A program made the translations under genes and the position numbers. This document shows, in pieces, positions 26,287 through 35,564 of a stretch of 64,000 nt of DNA. How positions within the stretch are numbered: the first letter of the stretch is position 1; every line of letters starts with the position of its first letter. Origin of the DNA: Isoptericola chiayiensis (GTDB lineage Bacteria > Actinomycetota > Actinomycetes > Actinomycetales > Cellulomonadaceae); the NCBI RefSeq assembly GCF_013149805.1, contig NZ_JABEZT010000006.1:62001-126000 (forward strand). The letters run 5' to 3'. Under the pieces are notes generated by a model that ran no database searches, had not been told where the DNA came from, and worked only from the letters and a program-made list of their open reading frames with translations.

Positions 26287-28533
26287 GTGGAGGGTCCCGA
26301 GATCCAGTTCGCCGAGGCCGTCATCGACAACGGCCGCTTCGGCACCCGTACCGTCCGCTTCGAGACGGGCCGCCTGGCCCGGCAGGCCGCCGGCGCCGTG
26401 TCGGCGTACCTCGACGACGAGACCATGCTGCTGTCGACCACCGCGGTCGGCAAGCACCCCAAGGACCACTTCGACTTCTTCCCGCTGACGGTGGACGTCG
26501 AGGAGCGGATGTACGCCGCCGGGCGCATCCCCGGTTCGTTCTTCCGCCGCGAGGGCCGCCCCTCGACCGAGGCGATCCTGACCTGCCGCCTGACCGACCG
26601 TCCGCTGCGCCCCCTGTTCGTCAAGGGGCTGCGCAACGAGGTCCAGATCGTCATCACGGTCATGGCCCAGCACCCGGACGACGCCTACGACGTGCTCGCG
26701 ATGAACGCGGCCTCGGCGTCGACGCAGATCTCCGGTCTGCCGTTCTCCGGCCCGGCCGGTGCCGTGCGCATCGCGCTGATCGACGACCAGTGGGTCGCGT
26801 TCCCGAAGTACTCCGACAAGGAGCGCGCCGTCTTCGAGATGGTCGTCGCGGGCCGCAAGGTCACCGCGGCCGACGGTTCCGAGGACGTCGCCATCGCGAT
26901 GATCGAGGCCGAGGCCACCGACGACGCGTGGAACCTGGTCAAGAACGAGGGCGCCACCGCCCCGACCGAGCAGGTCGTGGCCGAGGGCATCGAGGCCGCG
27001 AAGCCGTTCATCGCCTCGCTGTGCGACGCCCAGCTCTCCCTGGCCCAGCAGTCGGCCAAGGAGGTCGCCGAGTTCCCGCTGTTCCCGGACTACGCCGACG
27101 ACGCCTACGCGGCCGTCGAGTCCGCGGTGTCGGGCCCCGCCGCCGAGGCGCTGGCCATCGCCGACAAGCAGGAGCGCGAGAACCGCCTCGACGAGATCAA
27201 GGCCGGCATGGTCGAGGAGCTCGGCGGCCGGTTCGAGGGTCGCGAGAAGGAGCTGTCGGCCGCCTACCGCTCGCTGCAGAAGCAGCTCGTGCGTCAGCGC
27301 GTGCTGACCGACGGCGTGCGCATCGACGGTCGCGGCCTCGCGGACATCCGCACCCTGTCCGCCGAGGTCGAGGTGCTCCCGCGCGTGCACGGCTCGGCCA
27401 TCTTCGAGCGTGGCGAGACCCAGATCCTGGGCGTGACCACGCTGAACATGCTGCGCATGGAGCAGCAGATCGACTCCCTGGGGCCGGTCACGCGCAAGCG
27501 CTACATGCACAACTACAACTTCCCGCCGTACTCGACCGGTGAGACGGGCCGCGTCGGTTCGCCGAAGCGTCGCGAGATCGGCCACGGCGCGCTCGCCGAG
27601 CGTGCCCTGGTGCCGGTGCTGCCGAGCCGCGAGGAGTTCCCGTACGCGATCCGCCAGGTCTCCGAGGCGCTCGGGTCGAACGGCTCGACGTCGATGGGCT
27701 CGGTCTGCGCCTCGACGCTGTCGCTGCTGAACGCCGGTGTGCCGCTCAAGGCGCCGGTCGCCGGCATCGCGATGGGTCTGGTCTCGGACACGGTCGACGG
27801 TGACACCCGTTACGCCGCGATGACCGACATCCTCGGCGCCGAGGACGCCTTCGGCGACATGGACTTCAAGGTCGCCGGCACCCGGGAGTTCGTCACGGCG
27901 ATCCAGCTCGACACCAAGCTGGACGGCATCCCGGCGTCGGTGCTCGCCGCCGCGCTCGGTCAGGCCCGCGACGCGCGCCTGACGATCCTCGACGTGCTCG
28001 CCGAGGCGATCGACGTCCCGGACGAGATGTCGCCGAACGCCCCGCGCGTCATCGCCGTCAAGGTGCCGGTTGACAAGATCGGCGAGGTCATCGGGCCCAA
28101 GGGCAAGATGATCAACCAGATCCAGGAGGAGACCGGCGCCGACATCTCCATCGAGGACGACGGCACGGTCTACATCGGCGCGACGGACGGCCCGAGCGCC
28201 GAGGCCGCGCGGGCGTCGATCAACGCGATCGCCAACCCGCACGTGCCGGAGGTCGGCGAGCGCTTCGTCGGCACGGTCGTCAAGACGACGTCGTTCGGTG
28301 CATTCATCTCCCTGTCCCCGGGCAAGGACGGCCTGCTGCACATCAGCCAGCTGCGCAAGCTGGTCGGCGGCAAGCGGGTCGAGAACGTCGACGACGTGCT
28401 GTCCATCGGCCAGAAGATCCAGGTCGAGATCGGTGAGATCGACCCGCGCGGCAAGCTCTCGCTGGTCGCGATCACCGAGGAGGACGACCAGCCCGCCGAG
28501 GGCGAGCAGGCCGAGCAGCCGAGCGAGGCCTGA
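26287..28533 (+). CDS. pnp: Polyribonucleotide nucleotidyltransferase (PNPase)
   Basis: The 748-residue phosphorolytic 3'-5' exoribonuclease has two RNase PH domains (about 15-150 and 345-560, the second with [19 protein letters not shown] and [22 protein letters not shown]). An all-alpha linker, a KH domain near 595-655 ([16 protein letters not shown]) and an S1 domain from about 657 complete it. GTG 26287 has AAGGAGG 6 nt upstream. It sits upstream of the M16 peptidase gene, 8 bp away, as in other actinobacteria. Confidence 0.97.
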   Translation: MEGPEIQFAEAVIDNGRFGTRTVRFETGRLARQAAGAVSAYLDDETMLLSTTAVGKHPKDHFDFFPLTVDVEERMYAAGRIPGSFFRREGRPSTEAILTCRLTDRPLRPLFVKGLRNEVQIVITVMAQHPDDAYDVLAMNAASASTQISGLPFSGPAGAVRIALIDDQWVAFPKYSDKERAVFEMVVAGRKVTAADGSEDVAIAMIEAEATDDAWNLVKNEGATAPTEQVVAEGIEAAKPFIASLCDAQLSLAQQSAKEVAEFPLFPDYADDAYAAVESAVSGPAAEALAIADKQERENRLDEIKAGMVEELGGRFEGREKELSAAYRSLQKQLVRQRVLTDGVRIDGRGLADIRTLSAEVEVLPRVHGSAIFERGETQILGVTTLNMLRMEQQIDSLGPVTRKRYMHNYNFPPYSTGETGRVGSPKRREIGHGALAERALVPVLPSREEFPYAIRQVSEALGSNGSTSMGSVCASTLSLLNAGVPLKAPVAGIAMGLVSDTVDGDTRYAAMTDILGAEDAFGDMDFKVAGTREFVTAIQLDTKLDGIPASVLAAALGQARDARLTILDVLAEAIDVPDEMSPNAPRVIAVKVPVDKIGEVIGPKGKMINQIQEETGADISIEDDGTVYIGATDGPSAEAARASINAIANPHVPEVGERFVGTVVKTTSFGAFISLSPGKDGLLHISQLRKLVGGKRVENVDDVLSIGQKIQVEIGEIDPRGKLSLVAITEEDDQPAEGEQAEQPSEA

Positions 28534-28541
28534 CCGCTCGT

Positions 28542-29870
28542 ATGGGCCAGCACCTCCCGCTCGTGGCAGCGGGCTCGACCGGTGCCGAGCTGACCGCCGG
28601 GCAGGAGGGAGCGACGATCCGTCGCTCCGTCCTGCCCGGCGGCGTCCGTGTGCTCACCGAGCAGATGCCGGGCCTGCGCTCGGCGACGGTGGGCGCGTGG
28701 GTGGGCGTCGGTTCGCGGGACGAGACCGACGGTCACCACGGCTCGACCCACTTCCTCGAGCACCTGCTGTTCAAGGGCACCCCGCGGCGCAGCGCGCTCG
28801 ACATCGCCGAGGCGTTCGACGCCGTCGGCGGCGAGGCGAACGCCGCGACCGGCAAGGAGCACACGTGCTACTACGCGCGGGTGCTCGACGACGACCTGGC
28901 GATGGCCGTCGACGTCATCGGCGACATGGTCACGTCGGCGCGGCTCGACCCCGACGAGCTCGAGACGGAGCGCGGCGTGATCCTCGAGGAGATCGCCATG
29001 ACCGAGGACGACCCGGGCGAGGTCGTCCACGAGCGGTTCGCGGCGGCCGTGCTCGGCTCGCACCCGCTCGGGCGGCCGATCGGGGGCACGCCGGAGTCGA
29101 TCCGGGCGGTGCCCCGGGACGCCGTCGTGGAGCACTACCGCTGGCACTACCGGCCGGAGACGCTCGTCGTGGCCGCAGCGGGCGGCGTCGACCACGACGT
29201 CCTGGTCAAGCAGGTCGGCGAGGTGCTCGCCGAGGGCGGCTGGGACCTCGACCCGGACGCGGTCCCGCGCGAGCGCCGCTCCGACGCCGCCGAGTCCGAC
29301 GGTGTGCGCACCGAGCCGACGGAGCTGACGGTCCGCCGGCAGGTCGAGCAGGCCAACGTGATCGTCGGCACCACCGGCCTGAGCGCCACCGACGACCGGC
29401 GGTTCGCGATGACGGTGCTCAACGCCGTCCTCGGCGGCGGCATGTCCTCGCGACTGTTCCAGGAGATCCGGGAGCGGCGCGGCCTGGCGTATGCCACCTA
29501 CTCGTTCGCGCAGGGGCACGGGGGTCTCGGGCTGTTCGGCCTGTACGCCGGGTGCACCCCGGCGCGCGTCGACGACGTCACCGAGCTCATGGTGGCCGAG
29601 CTGGAGCGGCTGGCCGACGGCGGCATCACGGACGCAGAGCTGGAGCGGTCCGTGGGTCAGCTCTCGGGCGGCCTGGTCCTCGGTCTGGAGGACTCCGGGT
29701 CCCGCATGAGCCGGCTCGGCAAGGCCGAGCTGGTGCTCGGCGAGCTGACCACGGTCGACGAGTCCCTGGCGCGGATCCGCGCCGTCACCGCCGACGACGT
29801 GCGCGAGCTGGCGGCCGACCTCGCGTCGCGTCCCCGCTCGATCGTGCGCGTCGGCCCGTTCGGAGAGTGA
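28542..29870 (+). CDS. M16-family zinc peptidase (PepR type)
   Basis: The 442-residue protein contains the inverted zinc motif HFLEH (about 67-71 in GSTHFLEHLLFKGT) and a downstream Glu in ETERGVILEEIAMTEDDP as third ligand. The C-terminal half has the GGGMSSRLFQEIRERRGLAYA block of the M16 fold, so both homologous halves are present. The position between pnp and dapB matches the mycobacterial pepR locus. Physiological substrate unknown. Start ATG 28542 lies 8 bp after pnp; an internal start near LPGGVRVL cannot be excluded. Confidence 0.9.
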   Translation: MGQHLPLVAAGSTGAELTAGQEGATIRRSVLPGGVRVLTEQMPGLRSATVGAWVGVGSRDETDGHHGSTHFLEHLLFKGTPRRSALDIAEAFDAVGGEANAATGKEHTCYYARVLDDDLAMAVDVIGDMVTSARLDPDELETERGVILEEIAMTEDDPGEVVHERFAAAVLGSHPLGRPIGGTPESIRAVPRDAVVEHYRWHYRPETLVVAAAGGVDHDVLVKQVGEVLAEGGWDLDPDAVPRERRSDAAESDGVRTEPTELTVRRQVEQANVIVGTTGLSATDDRRFAMTVLNAVLGGGMSSRLFQEIRERRGLAYATYSFAQGHGGLGLFGLYAGCTPARVDDVTELMVAELERLADGGITDAELERSVGQLSGGLVLGLEDSGSRMSRLGKAELVLGELTTVDESLARIRAVTADDVRELAADLASRPRSIVRVGPFGE

Positions 29871-29877
29871 GGCAGCA

Positions 29878-30651
29878 GTGAGCAGCAGCGTCGTCCCGGT
29901 GGCCGTGGTCGGAGCGGCCGGACGCATGGGCGCCACCACGTGCGCCGCCGTCGAGGAGGCGGACGGCCTGGAGCTGGTCGCGCGGATCGACGCCGGCGAC
30001 GACGTCGGCGCCGCGGTGCGCGACTCCGGCGCCCTGGTCGCCGTGGACTTCACCGTCCCGGCGGTCACGGAGGCCAACGTGCACGCGATCCTCGACGCCG
30101 GCGCGCACGCCGTGGTCGGCACCACCGGCTGGGACGAGGCGTCCCGGTCCCGGGTGGTCGAGCACCTCGACCGGCTGAACGCCGGGCGCGAGGACGGTCT
30201 CGGCGTGCTCATCGCGCCCAACTTCGGTCTCTCCGCGGTGCTGGCGATGACGTTCGCCGCGAAGGCCGCCCGCTACTTCGAGTCGGCGGAGGTCGTCGAG
30301 CTGCACCACCCGAACAAGGTGGACGCCCCCTCGGGCACCGCCCGGCACACCGCCGCGGCGATCGCGGCGGCACGGGCCGACGCGGGCCTGGCGCCGTCCC
30401 CGGACGCGACCGAGTCGGGCTGGGAGGCGCGCGGTGCCGACGTCGACGGCGTGCGGGTGCACGCCGTGCGGCTGCGAGGTCTCGTGGCTCACGAGGAGAT
30501 CCTGTTCGGCAACGTGGGCGAGCAGCTCACGATCCGGCAGGACTCGTTCGACCGTGCCTCGTTCATGCCGGGAGTCCTGCTCGCCGTGCGCGAGGTCGTC
30601 GGGCGCCCGGGGCTGACGGTGGGCCTCGAGCACGTGCTGGACCTGACGTGA
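29878..30651 (+). CDS. dapB: 4-hydroxy-tetrahydrodipicolinate reductase
   Basis: Second dedicated step of the diaminopimelate/lysine pathway, using NAD(P)H. The Rossmann motif VAVVGAAGRMG is at residues 7-17, and the catalytic signature ELHHPNKVDAPSGTA carries the His-His and Lys residues. At 257 aa it is typical. GTG 29878 lies 7 bp after the M16 gene. Its partner dapA is 6.5 kb downstream, separated by an accessory segment. Confidence 0.95.
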   Translation: MSSSVVPVAVVGAAGRMGATTCAAVEEADGLELVARIDAGDDVGAAVRDSGALVAVDFTVPAVTEANVHAILDAGAHAVVGTTGWDEASRSRVVEHLDRLNAGREDGLGVLIAPNFGLSAVLAMTFAAKAARYFESAEVVELHHPNKVDAPSGTARHTAAAIAAARADAGLAPSPDATESGWEARGADVDGVRVHAVRLRGLVAHEEILFGNVGEQLTIRQDSFDRASFMPGVLLAVREVVGRPGLTVGLEHVLDLT

Positions 30652-31124
30652 CCGGACCCGCCCCGGCGGCCGGCCGTCGGCGCGTGCCGCGAGGTCTGCT
30701 CGGTGCCGTCGCGGTCACCGTCCTGCTCGGCATCTACGTCTGGGCGATCGGCGGTCGCGGGGTCGCGATGCTGGGCACGGGCGAGCCCGTGCTGATCGGG
30801 ATCGGTCTGGCCGTCCTCATCATCCCGCTGCTGGTGCTCGGGCTGATCGCGCGCGAGTTCTGGCTCGCCGCACGGGTGCAGCGCATGGCGGACACCCTGG
30901 CGGCGGAGGGGGCGCTGCCCGTCGACGACCTCCCGCGCTCCCCGGGCGGCCGCATCGACCGCGACGCCGCCGACGTGGCGTTCGACGACGCGCGGGAGGC
31001 GGTCGACGCCGACCCCGAGAGCTGGCGTGCCTGGTACCACCTGGCCTTCGCCTACGACGCCGCCCGGGACCGCCGTCGGGCGCGCGCCGCCCTGCGCAAG
31101 GCGTCCTCGTTGTTCAGCGGTTGA
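30648..31124 (+). CDS. Small membrane protein with a TPR-like C-terminus
   Basis: The GTG start overlaps the dapB stop (GTGA), giving 158 residues. Two hydrophobic helices (about 17-38 and 47-68) are followed by a cytoplasmic segment ending in DPESWRAWYHLAFAYDAARDRRRARAALRKA, one tetratricopeptide-like hairpin. A transmembrane protein follows dapB in M. tuberculosis too (Rv2772c). Function unknown; the TPR suggests a protein partner. Confidence 0.75.
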   Translation: MTGPAPAAGRRRVPRGLLGAVAVTVLLGIYVWAIGGRGVAMLGTGEPVLIGIGLAVLIIPLLVLGLIAREFWLAARVQRMADTLAAEGALPVDDLPRSPGGRIDRDAADVAFDDAREAVDADPESWRAWYHLAFAYDAARDRRRARAALRKASSLFSG

Positions 31125-31127
31125 GCC

Positions 31128-31592
31128 TCACTGCTGCGGCCACCGGGTCCAGCAGTAGAGCCGGTGCCGCACGTCGCCGGCCCGCCAGGCCAGCTCGCCC
31201 AGGTCGCACAGCCCCCGCGCGAGCAGGTCGCCGTCGAGATCCGACGTCGCCGAGCTCGCCGCCCACCGCCGTGCGGCGGAGGACAGCACCCGCGGTGACG
31301 CCGCGGCCAGCCGGGCCGTGAGGTCCGTGCCCACCGTGACGACGAACGGGCCCGCGTCCTGCCCGGCGACCACGAGGGCGTGCCGCGGGTCGGCCGTGAC
31401 CTCGCCGTAGGGGACGGCGAACGCCGCCTCGGCGAGCAGACCCAGCGCGACGAACGGGTCGACCGCCGGCAGGGAGACCGCGTCGAAGAGCGGTTCGCCC
31501 GAGCCGCGTGCCGGCGTACCCGGACCCGTGACGGCGTGGAGCACCGTGGCGGCCAGGGCGTCCGACGGCGCGGCGAAGTACTCGGTGATCAT
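31128..31592 (-). CDS. Protein of unknown function
   Basis: The 154-residue protein starts MITEYFAAPSDALAATVLHA. It has VDPFVALGLLAEAAFAVPYGEV in the middle and LARGLCDLGELAWRAGDVRHRLYCWTRWP at the C-terminus. There is no signal peptide, membrane helix or recognisable catalytic motif; it is probably a soluble alpha/beta protein. I do not recognise the family with confidence. ATG 31667 in the same frame would add 25 basic residues; the shorter start was preferred because the added sequence looks non-globular. It ends 4 bp from the end of the convergent TPR membrane gene. Confidence 0.6.
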   Translation of the reverse strand: MITEYFAAPSDALAATVLHAVTGPGTPARGSGEPLFDAVSLPAVDPFVALGLLAEAAFAVPYGEVTADPRHALVVAGQDAGPFVVTVGTDLTARLAAASPRVLSSAARRWAASSATSDLDGDLLARGLCDLGELAWRAGDVRHRLYCWTRWPQQ

Positions 31593-31713
31593 CGGCTCGG
31601 TCGGCTGCCCCAGCCGGTGGTGCCGGGAGCCTCGCCGGTCGGAGCGGTCTGCGACGTCGGAGGACATGCGTCCCAGCCTGACAGCGGTGTGCTACGGCAC
31701 CGTCACGACGATG

Positions 31714-32904
31714 CTACGGCTCAGGGTCGTTCCTCGGCGCGGCGGTCGGGTCGTGGGGGAACGCGCGGCGGGCCACGAGCACGATCCCGCCGCCGACCGC
31801 CATCGCCCCGGCACCGGCCCACGCCAGCGCCGGCAGCCCGGGGCCGGCGACGAGCACGGATCCCAGGGCCGCGCCCAGACCGATCCCGAGGTTCGAGGTG
31901 CCGTTGACGAAGGCGCCGGCCAGGTCCTCGCTCGCGCCGCGGGCACGCAGCGCGAGCGTCTGGAACGCCGCCGGGACGGCGCCGAACGCGGCCAACCACA
32001 CGGCGAGGCCCACCAGGACCGTGGCGCGCTGCGGCAGGGCGAGCGCGACCCCGGCCAGCGCCGCGACCATCACGGCGATCGTGACCAGGGTGAGGGTGCG
32101 CGGCCGACGGTCGAGGTAGCGGCCGGCCGCCCAGAGGCCGACAATCCCGAGCGCACCGAACACGAGCAGCGCGGGCCCGACCGACGCCGCGGCGAGCCCG
32201 GTGGCCAGCATCAGCAGGGACACGTAGGTGTAGACGGTGTACTGGCCGACGAACAGCAGCGTGTTGGTCCCCACCACGAGCGCGAGCCTGCCGCGGCCTC
32301 CACGCTGCTCGGTGGAGGCCGCCGCGGGCGCCGCGTCGACCGGTGGCAGCACGCGCCCCAGGAGCACGGCCGTCAGGGCGCACACGGCGGCCAGCACGGC
32401 GAAGGACCACCGCCAGCCCACGGCCGCACCGAGGGAGGTCGACAGGGGGACGCCGAGCACGAAGCCGGCGGTGCCGCCCGCGGTTACCAGCGTCACCGAG
32501 CGTCCGGTGTACAGCGGCGAGACGAGCCGGGCGGCGTAGGCGATCGACACCGAGAAGAACACCGCGTGCCCGACGCCCCCGAGCGTGCGCGCGGCCACCA
32601 CGACGCCGAACGACGGGGCGAGCGCCGCGACGACGTTGGCGACGGCGTACACGACGACGGTCGCCAGCAGCAGGGGCTTGCGGGGGAGCCGGCGGGTGGC
32701 GAGCGTCAGCGGGACGGCGCACGCGGCCACCACGAAGGCGTAGACCGAGACCAGCAGGCCCGCCGTCGACTCGGGGACGCCGAGCCCCGCAGCGAGCTGC
32801 GGGAGCAGCCCGACGGGGAGGACCTCGGTGGTGATGGCGACGAAGTTGGCCACGGCCAGGACCGTGATCCCCGCGGCGGCGTCACGGACGGTGCGGTGGG
32901 ACAC
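31714..32904 (-). CDS. MFS transporter, DHA1-like drug/metabolite exporter
   Basis: The 396-residue protein has about 12 hydrophobic helices. The segment ATRRLPRKPLLLATVVVYAVANV after helix 2 is the A-motif region, and GGTAGFVLGVPLSTSLGAAVGWRWSF is a motif C-like Gly-rich helix. The overall pattern resembles AraJ/YdhP-type exporters. No adjacent regulator is present, so the substrate cannot be inferred. It lies in the accessory segment between dapB and dapA. Confidence 0.85.
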   Translation of the reverse strand: MSHRTVRDAAAGITVLAVANFVAITTEVLPVGLLPQLAAGLGVPESTAGLLVSVYAFVVAACAVPLTLATRRLPRKPLLLATVVVYAVANVVAALAPSFGVVVAARTLGGVGHAVFFSVSIAYAARLVSPLYTGRSVTLVTAGGTAGFVLGVPLSTSLGAAVGWRWSFAVLAAVCALTAVLLGRVLPPVDAAPAAASTEQRGGRGRLALVVGTNTLLFVGQYTVYTYVSLLMLATGLAAASVGPALLVFGALGIVGLWAAGRYLDRRPRTLTLVTIAVMVAALAGVALALPQRATVLVGLAVWLAAFGAVPAAFQTLALRARGASEDLAGAFVNGTSNLGIGLGAALGSVLVAGPGLPALAWAGAGAMAVGGGIVLVARRAFPHDPTAAPRNDPEP

Positions 32905-32997
32905 CGCCTCATCCTGTCATCCGCGCCCTGGTCGGGCGGTGCCGCCCCCCGGCGTCTAGCATGGCCGCAGGTCAGCAGGCGTCGACGAAGGGCTGGT

Positions 32998-33963
32998 ATG
33001 ACACGCGACGAGGGTGCCGTCCGCGAGGGGTCGCACGACGGGCCGGTCGACGGGCCGGTCGACGAGGCGCCGGGAGCGGTGCGCAACCCGTTCCGGCGCG
33101 TGTGGTGGCTGCCCGTGCTGCGCGGGATCGTGTTCATCGTGCTCGGCCTGCTGCTGATGATCGAGCCGCTCGAGGAGCTGGAGATCCTGCGCCTGCTCAT
33201 CGGCGCGTTCCTCGCCGCCGACGGCGTGCTCGTCCTGGTGCAGTGGCTGGTGCACCGGCGGCAGGTCGGCTCGGCCTGGTGGCTCGCCCAGGCGGGCGTC
33301 AACGTCGTCTTCGGGGCCGTCGTGGCCCTGTGGCCCGGCCTGGATCCCACCCCGCTGTACTACGTGCTGGCGGTCTGGACGATCGTGCTGGGCATCGTGG
33401 CGATCATCGGTGGCGCGGCGCTGTCCCGGAACCGCGACCTGGGTTGGCCGTGGATGGTGACGTTCGGTATCACGGCGGCGCTGTTCGGCATGCTCCTCGT
33501 GACGCGCCCGCTGGACTCCCTGGACGTGCTGCGCCTCGTGGCCATCGTCTTCGCGCTGTTCGCCTTCGTGGCCGGCTCGGTCAACATCGTCTCGGGCTTC
33601 GCCGTGCGGTCCGTCGCCCGTGAGCTGCGCGACCTGCGCGAACAGGCCGAGAAGGTCGGTGTGGTCGTCACGGGCGGGTCGGTGCTGGGAGCCGCCAACC
33701 CGCACGCCGCCCCGGCCCGGGCCGCCGGCCCGCGCCTGACCGGGGACGCGCCGTCGTCCGGCGCCGACACGGGCGAGCCCGCCCCGACGGCAGGCCCCGC
33801 CCCGACGACCGGTCCGGAGGCGTCCGGGAGCCCGGACGTCACGCCGTCGGACACGGACCCGGGCGCAGGGCGGAGCACCGCGCCGGCCGGCGAGGCGCCC
33901 CGGACGGGGGAGGACGCCGGGACGGAGTCGGATCCGTCCGAGGACGGCCGGCAGGATCGCTAG
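32998..33963 (+). CDS. DUF308 (HdeD-like) membrane protein with disordered tail
   Basis: The 321-residue protein has a short polar N-terminus and six closely spaced hydrophobic helices between about 35 and 205, of the HdeD/DUF308 repeat type (VLRGIVFIVLGLLLMIEPLE is the first). It ends in a 100-residue Pro/Ala/Gly/Asp-rich disordered tail. HdeD proteins are linked to acid stress in enterobacteria; the actinobacterial role is unknown. ATG 32998 is preceded by GAAGGG, and TAGCAT (32957-32962) may be the -10. Its stop overlaps the stop of the convergent GNAT gene in the tetramer CTAG. Confidence 0.8.
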   Translation: MTRDEGAVREGSHDGPVDGPVDEAPGAVRNPFRRVWWLPVLRGIVFIVLGLLLMIEPLEELEILRLLIGAFLAADGVLVLVQWLVHRRQVGSAWWLAQAGVNVVFGAVVALWPGLDPTPLYYVLAVWTIVLGIVAIIGGAALSRNRDLGWPWMVTFGITAALFGMLLVTRPLDSLDVLRLVAIVFALFAFVAGSVNIVSGFAVRSVARELRDLREQAEKVGVVVTGGSVLGAANPHAAPARAAGPRLTGDAPSSGADTGEPAPTAGPAPTTGPEASGSPDVTPSDTDPGAGRSTAPAGEAPRTGEDAGTESDPSEDGRQDR

Positions 33964-34466
33964 ATCGCCGCTGCCCAGCGGTGCTCGACGACGTCGCGCA
34001 CCCCGGTGGCGAGGTGCCGGGTCGTCCCGTCGGGACCGAGCCCCGAGGAGGACAGGAAGCGTTCCCGTCCCTCGTCGCCGCCGAGCACCCAGGTGACGAC
34101 CTCGGTGGAGCCGTCGGAGCGCAGCCGGTCCACGCAGGCGGAGAGCAGGCGGGAGCCGTGCCCGGCCTGCCGGTCGTCGGGCGCGACCTCCAGGGCCAGG
34201 AGCTGGTCGGGGGAGACGGCGCCGAACCCGACGACGCGCTGCCGCTCGAGCGCCACGAAGACCGCGCACCCCGGCGCCGGCGGGCGGGCGATCGCGTCCG
34301 CCCAGCGCTCGCGCATCGCCGCGGTGTCCAGGGCGTCGACCGCCCCGCCGAGCGTCTCGGCGTGGGTGGCGCGCCAGGCCTCGACCTGGATGCGGGTCAC
34401 GGCGTCCTCGTCGCCCGGCACGGCGGGGCGGACCGAGACGTCGGCGGTCTCACGGAACAGGGCCAT
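33960..34466 (-). CDS. GNAT-family N-acetyltransferase
   Basis: The 168-residue single-domain protein begins with VSVRPAVPGDEDAVTRIQVEAWRATH, the GNAT beta1-alpha1. LLALEVAPDDRQAGHGSRLLSACVDRL is the acetyl-CoA loop, with the Q/R-x-x-G-x-G/S pattern as QAGHGS. The C-terminal GDEGRERFLSSSGL region completes the fold. Substrate unknown. Its last codon overlaps the stop of the DUF308 gene, and it lies 29 bp downstream of azlD on the same strand. Confidence 0.85.
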   Translation of the reverse strand: MALFRETADVSVRPAVPGDEDAVTRIQVEAWRATHAETLGGAVDALDTAAMRERWADAIARPPAPGCAVFVALERQRVVGFGAVSPDQLLALEVAPDDRQAGHGSRLLSACVDRLRSDGSTEVVTWVLGGDEGRERFLSSSGLGPDGTTRHLATGVRDVVEHRWAAAI

Positions 34467-34495
34467 GACACCACCCTAGGGCCGCACGGCGGTCG

Positions 34496-34816
34496 TCAGC
34501 CCCAGCCCAGCGCACGCAGCCCGGCGGCGGTGGCCGCCGCGAGCACGACCACGACGACGAACGGTGCGCGCAGCGCCAGCGCGACGGCCGCGACCGCCAG
34601 CGCGGGCAGCCGGGCGTCCACGACGACGGCCTGCCCGTCGGCGACGGTCTGGACGACCACGAGGGAGACCAGCAGCGCCACGGTGACCAGGGCGGAGCTG
34701 CGCTGCACCCGGTCGGTGGCGAGCCAGTGCTCGGGCACGAGGTGCCCGGCGAGCTTCAGCACGAACGAGGCCGCCGAGGCGACGAGGACGGTCGCCCACA
34801 GCACGGTCGGGGTCAT
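34496..34816 (-). CDS. azlD: AzlD-family branched-chain amino acid exporter subunit
   Basis: The 106-residue protein has three to four hydrophobic helices, with ASFVLKLAGHLVP near the start and LPALAVAAVALALRAPF toward the end, matching AzlD. It works with AzlC as a two-subunit exporter of branched-chain amino acids or analogues. ATG 34816 overlaps the azlC stop by 4 bp (ATGA), so the two are translationally coupled. Confidence 0.88.
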   Translation of the reverse strand: MTPTVLWATVLVASAASFVLKLAGHLVPEHWLATDRVQRSSALVTVALLVSLVVVQTVADGQAVVVDARLPALAVAAVALALRAPFVVVVVLAAATAAGLRALGWG

Positions 34817-35520
34817 GCCGCCCGCCCCTCGCCGCGCCCGGGCCGCGCCGGCGGTGCCACGAGGCCGACGACGATCGCGGCTGCCGCCGCGGCGAGCACG
34901 GGGATCCCGGCCGGGGTGAGCGGGACCAGCGCCAGCGTGACGGCGACCGCGAGCGCGGCGACCGCCTGCGCCTGCCGGGCGGCGAGCCGGGGCCACACGA
35001 GGGCGAGGAACGCGGCTCCCGCCGCGGCGTCCAGGCCCCACGCGCGGGGGTCGCCGAGGGCGTCGCCGGCGAGCGCGCCGAGCAGGGTGCACAGGTTCCA
35101 CAGGACGAAGACGCCCAGGCCGGTGGTCCAGAAGCCGGCGCGGACGGCCTGCGGGTCGCGCTGCCCGACGGCGACCGCCGTGGACTCGTCGATGGTCAGC
35201 TGGGCGGCGGCCAGCCGGCGCCAGCCCCGCACCTGCAGCAGCGGGGCGACGACGGCTCCGTAGAGCATGTTGCGCACACCGAGCAGCGTCGACGTGGCCA
35301 CGGCCGCGAGCGGGGTGCCCCCGGCGGCGACCACCCCGATCAGCGCGAACTGGGAGCCGCCGGAGAAGAGCAGCAGGCTGAGCGCCATCGTCTGCGGCAC
35401 GGAGAGGCCCGCGACGACGCCGAGCGCGCCGAAGGAGATCCCGTACAGCCCGGTGGCCACGGCGATGCTGAGGCCCTGCCGCACGGCGGCGGTGACCTCG
35501 GGGGGACGCGAGGAGTGCAC
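34813..35520 (-). CDS. azlC: AzlC-family branched-chain amino acid permease subunit
   Basis: The 235-residue protein has about six to seven membrane helices. The AzlC/YgaZ pattern is clear: GISFGALGVVAGLSVPQTMALSLLLFSGGSQFALIGV, then LGVRNMLYGAVVAPLL and QLTIDESTAVAVGQ. The start is GTG 35520. It forms an operon with azlD, and the GNAT gene may be co-transcribed downstream. No Lrp-type regulator lies next to it. Confidence 0.92.
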   Translation of the reverse strand: MHSSRPPEVTAAVRQGLSIAVATGLYGISFGALGVVAGLSVPQTMALSLLLFSGGSQFALIGVVAAGGTPLAAVATSTLLGVRNMLYGAVVAPLLQVRGWRRLAAAQLTIDESTAVAVGQRDPQAVRAGFWTTGLGVFVLWNLCTLLGALAGDALGDPRAWGLDAAAGAAFLALVWPRLAARQAQAVAALAVAVTLALVPLTPAGIPVLAAAAAAIVVGLVAPPARPGRGEGRAA

Positions 35521-35564
35521 GCGCCCGAGGAAATCACATCAGCGCCACGGCCGGCCGCCGTGTG

